From positions 434,001 through 498,000 of the forward strand of contig OZ252253.1 in the NCBI GenBank assembly GCA_965249775.1: DNA of 64,000 nucleotides, written 5' to 3'. Position 1 is the stretch's first letter. Every line of letters begins with the position of its first letter. The position numbers and the translations under genes were made by a program. The notes under the pieces are model-generated. The model made no database searches and was not told the origin of the DNA. It worked only from the letters and a program-made list of their open reading frames with translations. Shown here one piece after another: positions 16,783-25,795 of the stretch. The stretch is from UBA822 sp965249775. Its GTDB lineage: Bacteria; Gemmatimonadota; Gemmatimonadetes; Longimicrobiales; Gaopeijiaceae.

Positions 16783-18294
16783 ATGGGCATCGTAAACGGC
16801 ATGGGCGATGTTATCGGAAGAGGCATGCTGTGCACACTGGCCTTGGCGTGCGCAGGGCTGATGGGTATCGAGACTCGTCCCGTAGCGGCTCAGTCGGTGG
16901 AGTCATCCGGGCTCGAGTTTCCCTCGGACGGGTCTCACCTGCGACTACAGGCCCCGGGAAACGAGGCCTATCAGGCCCTGGATGGATACCGAATGAAGCA
17001 GCTCGTCGCCGAGCAGACCGCGATCGCGCGGCGCTATCGAGACGCCGGTCACCAGTACTGGGGCCGGATCATCGGCACTGAAGCTGATCACGAAACGGCG
17101 TCGTGGATGGCCGAGCGACTCCGTCAGGCGGGAGCGGACGTGCGGCTGGAGCGCGTTGACCTTCCACCGCAGTGGGTGCCACGATCCTGGGAGGTGTCTG
17201 CATCACGCCCCGGTGAGGTGGCTACGCTGGCATCAGCTTGGCCGACCTATGCGTCTCCTGGCACCCCGTCGGGCGGAATCGAAGTCGAGCTGATCGACGT
17301 TGGTTTGGGGATGGAAACGGACTTTCGAGGCAGGGACGTGCGTGACAAGGCCGTGATCATCCACGCCATTCCCAGACCTGGTGTCATTTCCCTTATAAGC
17401 TCCCCAGCGGTGAGGGGCGCCATCGGGCGGGCAGACGAACATGGCGCGGCGGCCATACTCCTCGTCATCGAGTTACCGGGCAATCTTCAGACGTCGCTCT
17501 ATAACGTGAACAGCTCGGTACCAACGCTGGCTTTCGGGTCGAACGATGGTGCCACCCTGCAGCGGATGCTTTCCGACGCCGACCCGAATCAGCCTCCACG
17601 CCTGAGGCTCCGCCTCGATGTGGAGGAGGTGAGTGGGCTGACGACCACGGTCGTATTTGGCGAGGTGCCGGCGGCTACGGAGGACGCGGAAAGGATCGTC
17701 ATCGTTGCTCACCGGGACGCCTTCTTCGAGGGCGCCAGCGACAACGCGTCGGGTGTCGCCGCCGCCATCGAGCTCGCTACGTATTTCTCCCAGGTGCCCA
17801 CGAGCCAACGCCGTCGAACGGTGGAGATCATCGGCACCCCGGGCCATCACAACCGTGCGAGGACTGGGCAGGTCTGGCTTGAGGAGAATCGAGAATCTCT
17901 GTTGCGGAGAGCCGTGCTGCTGATGAACGCCGAGCACAGCGCTCACGCCCTCGTGGATCACTGGGGAGCTGCGCTCCACGCCACCAACTCCCTCGGGCCC
18001 TTCACGTGGAGGGTGAACGGCTCGGCCGAGTTGTTGGAGATCGCGAATCGTGCCTTCGACCTATTCGGAATTCCCAGATGGGCGCAGACGGGAGGGCCAA
18101 GGGGAGAGTTCTCCCCGTTGAGCACCCTCGCACCTTCGGTCGTCTTGATGCACGCTGGGGTCCTTCTTCACACGAACGCGGAGACGGATGAGGCGATTCC
18201 TGCGGCTGGACTCGCCGCCACGGCCCGCGCCTATGCGAAGATCATCGACGAGGTCAACCAGTTGGACCTCTCCGCGTTGGCTCCACCTCTATAA
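16783..18294 (+). CDS. secreted M28-family zinc peptidase with PA domain
   Basis: 503 residues from the ATG behind GAGGAG. Signal peptide to about residue 35 (ETRPVAAQS). A PA-type insert (residues 150-280) precedes the peptidase core: IVAHRDAFFEGASDNASGVAAAIEL gives the His and the Asp of DNxSG that hold zinc, MNAEHSAH gives the acidic residues, and a final His near VLLHTNAETD completes the set. The first motif is HRD where typical M28 members have H-x-D, which is compatible. It would cleave N-terminal amino acids from peptides in the periplasm or outside. It stands alone, with about 230 bases of noncoding DNA before it. Confidence 0.85.
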   Translation: MGIVNGMGDVIGRGMLCTLALACAGLMGIETRPVAAQSVESSGLEFPSDGSHLRLQAPGNEAYQALDGYRMKQLVAEQTAIARRYRDAGHQYWGRIIGTEADHETASWMAERLRQAGADVRLERVDLPPQWVPRSWEVSASRPGEVATLASAWPTYASPGTPSGGIEVELIDVGLGMETDFRGRDVRDKAVIIHAIPRPGVISLISSPAVRGAIGRADEHGAAAILLVIELPGNLQTSLYNVNSSVPTLAFGSNDGATLQRMLSDADPNQPPRLRLRLDVEEVSGLTTTVVFGEVPAATEDAERIVIVAHRDAFFEGASDNASGVAAAIELATYFSQVPTSQRRRTVEIIGTPGHHNRARTGQVWLEENRESLLRRAVLLMNAEHSAHALVDHWGAALHATNSLGPFTWRVNGSAELLEIANRAFDLFGIPRWAQTGGPRGEFSPLSTLAPSVVLMHAGVLLHTNAETDEAIPAAGLAATARAYAKIIDEVNQLDLSALAPPL

Positions 18295-18326
18295 ATAAGA
18301 AATCCTACAATCAGAATGGGGGTCCC

Positions 18327-19613
18327 ATGAGTCCTCGCCTCTCCTTGTCGATCCTGATTACGCTGGTATTGCTGTGTTCCCCCTTTATTAACGTTCACGC
18401 ACAAACCACCCTATCACCCACGGATCATTGCCGGGATTTCTCGGCGGATGCGATCGTCACCTTCGCCGATCCAGACCTGGCCGAAGTTGTTAATAACGCG
18501 CTGGGATTGGATGTGCAGGCTCCACTCAGTTGCCGGCAAGCAGCCGAGCTAGAGCGGCTTACTGTTGGCGCTACTAGTGAACGCGTCGTTTATGGCGGCA
18601 CCTTAAGGCCAGCAAGACCACCATCCGCACAACCTTTCGAGAGCCTCGATGGCATTCAGAATCTCACCGGCTTGACCACACTCCTGCTGATGGACCGGCT
18701 AATTACCGATATTCGTCCGATTCGCTACCTGACGAATCTCGTCAATCTGAACCTACACACGAACTGGATCAGTGACATTGAACCCTTAAGCGGGCTGATC
18801 AATCTCGAACAGCTCCTGATCAGTGAAAATCCAATCTTTGATATTAGTCCATTGGCAGGACTCACAAGACTTCGTCAATTGCATGTGCACGGTCTGTATC
18901 CGAATCAACTTCAGTATTGGCTCGATATGGATGACGGGCGCGACCCCGACGTAGTGTTCAATGGCATTACCGACATCGGCCCGCTTGCCGGGCTCACGGA
19001 ACTGCGCTTGCTACGGATTCATCTCAATGCCATTTCCGATATCAGCGCCCTTTCCAATCTCACTAACCTCACCCATTTGCGTATTTATGATAATCAGATT
19101 GAAGACATCAGCGCGCTCGCTGATCTGAACCAACTGGTTTTGTTGTGGGCCCACGGCAACCAGATAAAAGACATCAGTGCACTGAGTGGCATGAACGAAA
19201 TGCGGCAACTCAGCCTGAATGACAATGCCATTTCCGACATTGGCGCCCTTGGGGATATGATCGAAATGGAGCATCTGTTTCTCAGCAACAACAACATTGA
19301 AGTCATCGCCCCACTGCGACGATTACACGCATTGGAGGTTCTGGGCCTTGAGAACAACATCATCACTGACGTGAGCGCTCTCGCCGGGCTCAATCAACTT
19401 GAAGAACTAAGCCTGGCGCGGAACTGGTCGCTCTATGACGTGCAACCTTTACTGCTTAACGCGAGCATCGGAGAGGGCGACGAGTTAGACCTGCGCTTCA
19501 CCTCTGTGCGCTGTTCCGACATCGACGCACTCGCTAATCTGGGAGTTACTCTGCTCAGAGTTACTACGGTAAATGGGTCTGGCTGCCCGGGCAGAAGGCT
19601 GGTAGATCCGTAA
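18327..19613 (+). CDS. secreted internalin-type leucine-rich-repeat protein
   Basis: 428 residues with a signal peptide (ILITLVLLCSPFINVHAQ). At least nine 22-residue leucine-rich repeats follow with the pattern L-x-x-L-x-L-x-x-N-x-I-x-D-I-x-x-L-x-x-L, for example LTELRLLRIHLNAISDISAL and MNEMRQLSLNDNAISDIGAL. Such repeats bind proteins. The base composition is visibly more AT-rich than every neighbouring gene, with codons such as ATT, AAT and GAT frequent, so it was probably acquired from a different lineage. Two cysteines near each end (DHCRDF and VRCSD) could form a capping disulphide. Confidence 0.88.
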   Translation: MSPRLSLSILITLVLLCSPFINVHAQTTLSPTDHCRDFSADAIVTFADPDLAEVVNNALGLDVQAPLSCRQAAELERLTVGATSERVVYGGTLRPARPPSAQPFESLDGIQNLTGLTTLLLMDRLITDIRPIRYLTNLVNLNLHTNWISDIEPLSGLINLEQLLISENPIFDISPLAGLTRLRQLHVHGLYPNQLQYWLDMDDGRDPDVVFNGITDIGPLAGLTELRLLRIHLNAISDISALSNLTNLTHLRIYDNQIEDISALADLNQLVLLWAHGNQIKDISALSGMNEMRQLSLNDNAISDIGALGDMIEMEHLFLSNNNIEVIAPLRRLHALEVLGLENNIITDVSALAGLNQLEELSLARNWSLYDVQPLLLNASIGEGDELDLRFTSVRCSDIDALANLGVTLLRVTTVNGSGCPGRRLVDP

Positions 19614-19626
19614 ATCTGAGGTCGCG

Positions 19627-20532
19627 ATGACCGATGGTACGATGGTGTTTCGCTCAGGTCTGAGCCTCGTCGTCTACCTGGCATTCGCCGGTGGCGCGGT
19701 GGTGGCGCAGGACGCACCCCGGACCGAGCTCGGGGCGCGTCTGGCCGAGAATCACGGCGACGGCGCCTTCCTCCGCCTGGAGGAAGTGAAGCTGCGGCCA
19801 GCCGTCGCCTACCCGGACGGGACAGCGTTCGGTGGTGTTAGGACTCCCACAGCCGCCTACCAGGCGTATCTCACGGGCCTGCGTGCGCTCGAGGAAGAGG
19901 CCGGCGTGACGACCCTGCTCGTGAACAACGTCCTGCGCCGGACGATACCCGGTCGCCCAGAGGACTGGCCCGTCAAACCCTACTGCGACTGGGACATCGT
20001 GGTGTTGAAGCAATACCAGAGCTGGCGGGCGTGGGAAACGGTGGAGGGGAGCGCAGCGCAGCAGGCGGCCCTCGTGCATCGCGAGGCCGCGGTGGAGGCC
20101 GACCACGTGGTGGTGGCCGTGGCGCGGCAGCCACCCGCAGCGCCGCGGCAGGCCGCCTCCGACGACCCGGCCGACACCCCAATGTATGTGGTGAACCTCA
20201 TCAGGCTTCGCGAGGAGGCCTACTACCCCGACGGCGAGTATCCCGGCTCGTCCGGCCTCGATGCCCGGAGACGCTACCGCGGCGGCGGGGAGCTGGCGAC
20301 CCTGGACCGTGAGCTCCTGGTCGGCGCCGACGTCCCCGACGCCCTCAACCCTCCCGACGTCCGCTGGTGGAGCCTGAACATCGTGCGCTACCCCAGCTTG
20401 CGCGACTTCATGGAGATCGAACTGACCCCCGAGTTCCGCGACATCTATCGCCACAAAGTGGCGGCCTTTAGTCGGATCTGCAGCCCGGCCACCGTGCCGA
20501 CCCTGCCCGAGTCATCGCTGGGTGGCGAGTAG
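19627..20532 (+). CDS. secreted protein with two DUF1330-like ferredoxin-fold domains (tentative)
   Basis: 301 residues with a signal peptide (LSLVVYLAFAGGAVVAQ). The second half (MYVVNLIRLREEAYYPDGEY to SLRDFMEIELTPEFRDIYRHKVAAF) resembles the dimeric alpha-beta barrel fold of DUF1330/antibiotic-monooxygenase-like proteins, in which a strand, a helix and 'R-Y-P-S-x-x-x-F' recur. The first half (FLRLEEVKLRPAVAYPDG to DWDIVVLKQYQSWRAWETV) repeats the theme. I know no function. It begins 14 bases after the leucine-rich-repeat gene but has strongly GC-rich codons, so the two have different origins. Confidence 0.65.
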   Translation: MTDGTMVFRSGLSLVVYLAFAGGAVVAQDAPRTELGARLAENHGDGAFLRLEEVKLRPAVAYPDGTAFGGVRTPTAAYQAYLTGLRALEEEAGVTTLLVNNVLRRTIPGRPEDWPVKPYCDWDIVVLKQYQSWRAWETVEGSAAQQAALVHREAAVEADHVVVAVARQPPAAPRQAASDDPADTPMYVVNLIRLREEAYYPDGEYPGSSGLDARRRYRGGGELATLDRELLVGADVPDALNPPDVRWWSLNIVRYPSLRDFMEIELTPEFRDIYRHKVAAFSRICSPATVPTLPESSLGGE

Positions 20533-20619
20533 CAGGAGAGGTAGCTCTAGGAGTTAGATGGCCAGTCCTGAGACGGTGTGGGTGGCGCACAACCGGATCA
20601 GAGAGACTATGTTGCTCGT

Positions 20620-20680
20620 ATGAGTGACCTCATCATCCGCCCGAACGCAGCCCTCGAAGGCCGCACAGCGGTTGAGCGCC
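20620..20680 (+). pseudogene. 5' fragment of a Ser/Thr kinase gene
   Basis: The frame MSDLIIRPNAALEGRTAVE mirrors the first 20 residues of the kinase at 10924 (MSDDPTTRLNAALEGRYAIE). A block of 21 bases around the NAALEGR codons is identical. The glycine loop and everything after it are missing, so this is a stub left by recombination between kinase paralogues. Confidence 0.65.
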
Positions 20681-20801
20681 CGAGGAATCGTTGGGTCGTC
20701 GGATGGCACTTCGGTGACACGACTTACGGGGGGGGTTCCCGACCGGTAGCCTCCCAGATTCGCCACGCGCATTAATGAGCCTTCAACAAGAGACCACCGC
20801 C

Positions 20802-21725
20802 ATGAGAACCGACACAGCCATCGTCACCATGCTCGTAGCGAGCCTCGCCGCGTGCTCGCCAAACACAGAAGAAGCCGCTCCCGCTGAAACTGCGGAAGCC
20901 GCGGCGGCAGCCGTCGCCGCATTCAGTGCAGGCGAAAACGTGTCGCCCTTCACGATCGGCTCGCTTCAAGCCGCGTCACTGAGAGACGCCGCCTTCGCAC
21001 CACCCAATGACAACTCGACGCTCGCCATCAACGTGACGAAGGCCGAAGTGGACGCCCTGCTGACGGCGGAGGGCCTCGCCACCGATGCCCTCGAGCTCAG
21101 CGTGCAGCCACTGATCGTCCGCACACCCGACCGCGTGCTACTCTTCGACACCGGGAACGGCCCGTCCGCAATGTTGTCCGCATCGATGGCAACCGCCGGC
21201 GTCGAGCCAGGCGAAGTGACGGGCATCTTCATCAGCCACAGCCACGGCGACCACGTCAACGGGCTCGTGGACGCGGACGGCGGGCTGGCATTCCCCAACG
21301 CTGATATCCACATCTCGGTCAATGAGTGGGCAGCAATGCAGGCGAACGCACAGCTCGCTTCACTGGTGACAGCGATCAGTCCCAAGGTTGTGGCGTTTGA
21401 GCCCGGCTCGGATCGTGTACCGGGCACTGTTACGGCGGTGGACATCCAGGGGCATACGCCTGGCCACTCTGGCTACCTCATCACCTCGGGCGAGGCCTCG
21501 CTACTCTATATCGGCGACACGATGCACCATTCGGTGATTTCGGTGCAGCGACCTGACTGGACCATCGCCTTCGATGGCGACGCTCCGTTGGCGCAGGAAA
21601 GCCGGAAAGCGGTGCTCGCCTCCGCCGCCAGCTCCGGTCAGCGCGTCTACTCGGTGCACTTCCCCTTCCCGGGTCTTGGCACGTTCGAGAACCGTGGTGG
21701 CACGTTCGTGTGGGTTGCTGAGTGA
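20802..21725 (+). CDS. lipoprotein metallo-beta-lactamase-fold hydrolase
   Basis: 307 residues from the ATG at 20802, chosen because the lipoprotein signal (TMLVASLAAC) starts there. Zinc motifs of the MBL fold are complete: HSHGDHVNG (HxHxDH), GHTPGHSGY, LYIGDTMHH (metal-bridging Asp) and a final His in YSVHFPFPG. The layout fits lactonase/quorum-quenching or alkylsulfatase-like MBL hydrolases rather than true beta-lactamases, but the substrate cannot be told. The left half of an attC site begins 23 bases after its stop, so this gene was probably once an integron cassette. Confidence 0.86.
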   Translation: MRTDTAIVTMLVASLAACSPNTEEAAPAETAEAAAAAVAAFSAGENVSPFTIGSLQAASLRDAAFAPPNDNSTLAINVTKAEVDALLTAEGLATDALELSVQPLIVRTPDRVLLFDTGNGPSAMLSASMATAGVEPGEVTGIFISHSHGDHVNGLVDADGGLAFPNADIHISVNEWAAMQANAQLASLVTAISPKVVAFEPGSDRVPGTVTAVDIQGHTPGHSGYLITSGEASLLYIGDTMHHSVISVQRPDWTIAFDGDAPLAQESRKAVLASAASSGQRVYSVHFPFPGLGTFENRGGTFVWVAE

Positions 21726-21748
21726 CCGCGTCGCCCCTGGGTCGCGCC

Positions 21749-21777
21749 ATCTAACGAGCGATTGCTGCAGTCGCGGT
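21749..21777 (+). other. attC left half (remnant)
   Basis: ATCTAAC fits the R'' core RYYYAAC, and the following GAGCGATTGCTGCAGTCGCGGT is the same as the left arm of the attC sites at 33-50 kb apart from one base. The right arm is missing; the sequence changes abruptly to the tRNA-Pro leader copy. Confidence 0.8.
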
Positions 21778-21780
21778 AAA

Positions 21781-21868
21781 TGGGTTACTTAAAGGAAACG
21801 TCGTAACAGATTGTAAATAAACATCTTACGGGGCGTGGCGCAGCTCGGTAGCGCGCCTGCTTTGGGAG
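21781..21868 (+). repeat. duplicated tRNA-Pro promoter and 5' half
   Basis: Bases 21829-21868 equal the first 40 nt of the intact tRNA-Pro(UGG) at 29594, ending inside the anticodon arm. The 48 bases before it match the leader of that tRNA with six changes. The 3' half is absent, so no tRNA is made. Paired with the intact copy, it brackets the HupE-PpiC-DUF3604 operon. Confidence 0.9.
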
Positions 21869-21877
21869 ACGATTTCC

Positions 21878-21960
21878 GGCGTCGGTGGGCGTCGGCCAGC
21901 GTCGGAAATGCTGGATTTCAGCGTCAGTCGCGTCGGCCAGCGTCGGTGGGCGTCGGCGCA
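21878..21960. repeat. cluster of GCGTCGG-type short repeats
   Basis: GCGTCGG occurs about eight times, arranged as two permuted copies of a 27-bp unit (GCGTCGGTGGGC, GTCGGCCAGCGTCGG) around a different centre. It directly follows the broken tRNA half. No gene is seen from 21869 to 22118. Confidence 0.6.
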
Positions 21961-22118
21961 GTCTTTGGCACAGTTTGGTCCCAGGGCTACCGAGCTGAGC
22001 ATGCCGGGGTTCGGAACGCGGCTTACCGAGGCGATGGTCTTGGAGCACCGGCTCCAGCCACGGTAAGAGCTCGATCAGGGTCTCTGGCGCGTCGAGGCGG
22101 ACCGGACTGCCGAGCGGT

Positions 22119-23123
22119 CTACAGGACGAGCGCGGTCACCCGCTCGATGAACCAGAACGCCGCAGGAACACCGATCAAATATGAGCACACTGTCGGCAGA
22201 GCCGTCCGAAAACGTCCCAGCCCCGGGAAGTGATGCGCGACGCGGCCTCGACCGGCGAGCCAAGCCACTGACAGAATCGGCAGAATGACCAGAATCTGAC
22301 CCACCTCGACGCCCACGTTGAATGAGAAGAGCGACGTCAGCAGCTCGCCCGACTGGAGACCGATCTCGGAAAGCGCCGCGGCAAAACCGAGCCCGTGAAG
22401 GAGACCGAACGACGAGGACACGAGAAACGGATACCGGTTGGCCAGACTCTGTGGACGTCCGACCGCGATCTCTCGGGCCAGGAACAGGATCGACAACGCG
22501 ATGGCCGCCTCCACCGGAACTACGGGCACGGCGAGCACACCGAGGGCGGAGAGTGACAGGGTGATCGAGTGGGCCAGCGTAAAGCCGGTTACGACCCAGA
22601 AGATGCGACGGGCAGACCCGGCGAGCATCAGAAGGCCTACAACAAACAGGAGGTGATCCCACCCACCGAGGATATGCTCGATGCCCAGACCGGTGTAATC
22701 CATCGCCACCCGCGCCCGAGACGGCCTGCTCGGTACGGTCCATTCCGATACGGCCGGGGTCAGGACGGCCATGCGAACGGCGCCGTCCAAAGGTGAAAAG
22801 CGCACCACGGTGGACAGGGACGGGTTGAACTGAGGATAGTGGAAGGAGATTGTCTGGCCCTCCAGCGACCCGGCGCACATCATGACGCCGCCGAAGCTCG
22901 AGAAGCCAATGGGGACCCCCGTCCTGTCCTCGCCTGGGACGCAGCCTGCAGGCCATTCGATGGTCGGCCGGTTGGAGAACTCGACGGTCGGCGGAATGCG
23001 TATCCGGACGCGGTACACATACCCGGTCTCTTCCACGATTTCGACCGAGAGCGGCCGGGCGTCGTGAGCTTCGGCCGGTGAGTACGCGGCGAGCACGAGG
23101 AGCGCGACGAAGAGCGCTCTCAT
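22119..23123 (-). CDS. HupE/UreJ-family membrane protein
   Basis: 334 residues with a signal peptide, a periplasmic beta-rich domain of about 150 residues, then six or seven membrane spans. The HupE/UreJ signature is present: GIEHILGGWDHLLFVVGLL, GFTLAHSITLSL and FGLLHGLGFAAAL, with conserved His residues that may bind Ni or another metal. The start codon overlaps the stop of the PpiC-type gene by four bases (ATGA), so it is the last gene of the minus-strand operon. HupE/UreJ homologues are proposed metal permeases; the large N-terminal domain fits the longer subfamily found beside DUF3604 genes. Confidence 0.88.
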   Translation of the reverse strand: MRALFVALLVLAAYSPAEAHDARPLSVEIVEETGYVYRVRIRIPPTVEFSNRPTIEWPAGCVPGEDRTGVPIGFSSFGGVMMCAGSLEGQTISFHYPQFNPSLSTVVRFSPLDGAVRMAVLTPAVSEWTVPSRPSRARVAMDYTGLGIEHILGGWDHLLFVVGLLMLAGSARRIFWVVTGFTLAHSITLSLSALGVLAVPVVPVEAAIALSILFLAREIAVGRPQSLANRYPFLVSSSFGLLHGLGFAAALSEIGLQSGELLTSLFSFNVGVEVGQILVILPILSVAWLAGRGRVAHHFPGLGRFRTALPTVCSYLIGVPAAFWFIERVTALVL

Positions 23124-24067
23124 CGCCGCACTTCCTCCGCCAGGGCCTCCAGATCCGGGCCGACCAGCGTCACTTCATACCCGTCGACAATCCGGTCGAT
23201 CGTGGTCCGGCGCGCGGCGGCGACCCGAATCCTCTCCCGGTCCTCTCTTACCCGGTCTTCGATCTCATCCAAGTCGGGAAGCCGAGCCGGCCGCCGCTCG
23301 GTAAGGAGGACCAGATGCCACCCGTAGGGGGAGCGCATGGGGCCGTACCACGTCGACGACGACGGTTCGACGCGGTCCAGCGTGGAGGTCAGATCCGGGC
23401 CGAGATTGCTCTCCACGAAGTCCCGGGTGCGCTCGATGTAGTTCTGGAAGTAGAGGGGGCGGTCGCCAAGCCCCGGGGCCCCGCTGAAGGGAACCCCTCG
23501 TTCGTTTAGCTCTGTGAGCATTTGTATCGCCCCCTCACGAGCCTCCTCGTCGCCCCGACGCTCCGCGTTGAAGAAGACATGGGCGAACGTGTAGACGGGC
23601 GGCTCCCAATAGTCGGCGTTGAACTCGGTGTAGAACTCCGCCAGCTCGGCTCGCCCGACGTCCCCCGTCTCGATGCCGCTCTCCAACAGGAAGTCGAGTC
23701 TCTGAATCAGGCGCTGCCGAATGATGTAGTCCCCTTGGTCCAGCCCCATGGCTAGGGCCTCGCGGTAGAGCGCCTCCTCGCGAACATATTCGTCCACGAG
23801 GACCCCTCGCTCAGCCAAAGTCAGCTCGTCCAGGCCTTGGTCGAAGAGATCGAACTGGAACGCATTGGCCCGATACTGCACGAAGGTGAGGAGGGCGTCC
23901 CTGCTGACCACGATGCGCTTGGACTCGTTCCCGTCGGGCGCCGAACCCAGCACCCCGTACGCGCCGAACAGGGCTCCTCCAATCAAGAGGAACTGGACCA
24001 GGGGATCCCGTACCCAGGAGGGCACACACGAAGGTACCCATGCGGGCATGCGGCCCGGCTCGGTCAC
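23120..24067 (-). CDS. membrane-anchored PpiC/parvulin-type peptidyl-prolyl isomerase-like protein
   Basis: 315 residues with one N-terminal membrane span (DPLVQFLLIGGALFGAYGVL) and a periplasmic body that combines a SurA-N-like helical region (LVDEYVREEALYREALAMGL, then IIRQRLIQRLDFLLE) with a degenerate parvulin domain (YTFAHVFF through SPYGWHLVLLTER). The GWHLV-L segment is the usual end of parvulin domains. It overlaps both neighbours by four bases, so it is translated together with the DUF3604 proteins upstream and HupE downstream and probably helps fold or tether them. Confidence 0.85.
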   Translation of the reverse strand: MTEPGRMPAWVPSCVPSWVRDPLVQFLLIGGALFGAYGVLGSAPDGNESKRIVVSRDALLTFVQYRANAFQFDLFDQGLDELTLAERGVLVDEYVREEALYREALAMGLDQGDYIIRQRLIQRLDFLLESGIETGDVGRAELAEFYTEFNADYWEPPVYTFAHVFFNAERRGDEEAREGAIQMLTELNERGVPFSGAPGLGDRPLYFQNYIERTRDFVESNLGPDLTSTLDRVEPSSSTWYGPMRSPYGWHLVLLTERRPARLPDLDEIEDRVREDRERIRVAAARRTTIDRIVDGYEVTLVGPDLEALAEEVRR

Positions 24068-25779
24068 GGCGTGTACCAGATCGGTGACGAGAGGGCTCGC
24101 TCCTGGATCACCGAGGGTCGCGCGGTAGCTTCGGCCGGGTCCTGACCGAGCGCCACCGCGTCGTAGGTTGAGTGTCGTAGAGTTGGGATCTCGAGCACTC
24201 GAACGTAGTAGAAGGCGCGCTCGTCCGGATCAAAGTCAGGGTCCACCCACACGGTTGAGAGCTCCGCGCTCCCGATTCTGTTGTCGTCGGTCAACCTCTC
24301 CACGTCGACTGTGCTTCCGATGGCGGGCACCCTACCATTCGGGTCACGTCTGCGGTCTCCGGCCCACTCCACGTCGTAAACCCGTTCATTCGTGTCGCCG
24401 TTCTCGTCGAGCCATCCCTTGATCACTTGCACCCGATCCAGATTGGCCCCCACAGGGTCCTTTACAGCGTGAATCAACAGGGACACGGGACTGTCGTTCG
24501 GGGCCTGGGCGAGGTCCCCTCCCATCGGAACGCCACGTCCATACCCGACGGCCGCAATGTCTCGAGCATTGGCATCCTCTGTATCGAACTCGAACCCTCC
24601 GAACATCCGCAGCTGAATTCGCGGACCGCTCGTCGCGTAGACCTCCTTCCGCTTGAACGCCGCGGTCAGAGCGTCACGGGTGTTCTCAGTCGCCCACGCT
24701 CCGGTAAGCCCTTGCGCGGCATAGTCCCAGCCGACCACGTCCCAGTTGCCGCCGAACGGACTGGGAGTCTGGGTCGCGCCCCCTTCGGGGGAGGAGTCGA
24801 GGACGGTCTTGCCCCAGAAGTTGTCCTCGTCCGATGTGCTGAGGCTCGTGTGCGAATCGGTCCCCGCTTGAAGCCCGAACTTGTACGGGTTCACCCCAAC
24901 CCGGTCCTCGATGTCGAGACCGCGAAGCAAGCCTGTGCGCGCGTAACTGCCGGCCGCGGGATCGGGGTCCGCGACTCCGCTGCGGAGGAGGACCTCGTAG
25001 AGCTCAAAATTTGCGAACTCGTCAATCGGTGAGAGCAGAGGGTGGGTCTCAGAGGTCCCCTTGATCTGCAGCACCTCAACCAGCGGCTCCCAGCGCATGC
25101 GTGTCCTCGCGTATTCGGCGCTGATCGGGCGTCCTTCGCTGTCGACCATGTCGAACATGAGGCCCAAAGACAGGTTCGAGTTGTGAGGGATGGCCACGAA
25201 ATCGATCCCCAGGCGGTCGCTCGTCATCTCCAGCCAGTTCCAGAGATCCTCCGGTCGGGCGCCGGTGCTTTGGGGCGATGCAGGAAGAAACCTCTTGGCC
25301 GTCTCTCCGTCGGCCGGAGTGAACACGACGCGGTGAAGGTTTTCGGGCGTCATCGCAGTCCACTCCCACCCTATGAGCGCCGTGAAGGTACCCGGGTCGT
25401 TGTTGCGTTCGGCCGCGTCCACGTAGAGCGACCACACCGCCTGCTGAAATTCCGGCGTATTCCTCCGCCCTTCGACAGGGGCACCTCGTCCGAACAAGCC
25501 TCCGGAGTGATCCGCGACGACAAGAAAATCCAGCGGACGGTCCAGACGCACTCGATTGAGGAGCGTCGGATGAGTCACCGGGAGTCCCTTGGCAAAGCGG
25601 TACGCGGTCTCCGGACCCGCGCTCGCGTTCCCCCAGTTGTATGCGTCGACCGAATACGATGTATGGAGGTGCGTATCACCCCAATAGACGTTCCTCTCCT
25701 GTGCCGTTACGGATCGGGCGGAAGCACTTACGGCAAGTGTGAGCGAGACCAGCAACCATCTCTTCCTGATCATCTTCAT
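24064..25779 (-). CDS. secreted DUF3604 protein, paralogue 1
   Basis: About 571 residues. The start at 25779 (MKMIRKRWLL, signal peptide to SVTAQ) has GAGAGGG upstream; the longer frame runs into the neighbour. DUF3604 is a PHP-like metal-dependent fold: NVYWGDTHLHTSYSVDAY carries the D-x-H-x-H motif, FLVVADHSGG a second His, and FVAIPHNSNLS and GTDSHTSL further ligands. Family function is not established; a phosphoesterase or metal-linked role is plausible. It is one of three tandem paralogues here, and its stop overlaps the PpiC-type gene. Confidence 0.9.
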   Translation of the reverse strand: MKMIRKRWLLVSLTLAVSASARSVTAQERNVYWGDTHLHTSYSVDAYNWGNASAGPETAYRFAKGLPVTHPTLLNRVRLDRPLDFLVVADHSGGLFGRGAPVEGRRNTPEFQQAVWSLYVDAAERNNDPGTFTALIGWEWTAMTPENLHRVVFTPADGETAKRFLPASPQSTGARPEDLWNWLEMTSDRLGIDFVAIPHNSNLSLGLMFDMVDSEGRPISAEYARTRMRWEPLVEVLQIKGTSETHPLLSPIDEFANFELYEVLLRSGVADPDPAAGSYARTGLLRGLDIEDRVGVNPYKFGLQAGTDSHTSLSTSDEDNFWGKTVLDSSPEGGATQTPSPFGGNWDVVGWDYAAQGLTGAWATENTRDALTAAFKRKEVYATSGPRIQLRMFGGFEFDTEDANARDIAAVGYGRGVPMGGDLAQAPNDSPVSLLIHAVKDPVGANLDRVQVIKGWLDENGDTNERVYDVEWAGDRRRDPNGRVPAIGSTVDVERLTDDNRIGSAELSTVWVDPDFDPDERAFYYVRVLEIPTLRHSTYDAVALGQDPAEATARPSVIQERALSSPIWYTP

Positions 25780-25795
25780 CGCGGTTTCCCTCTCG

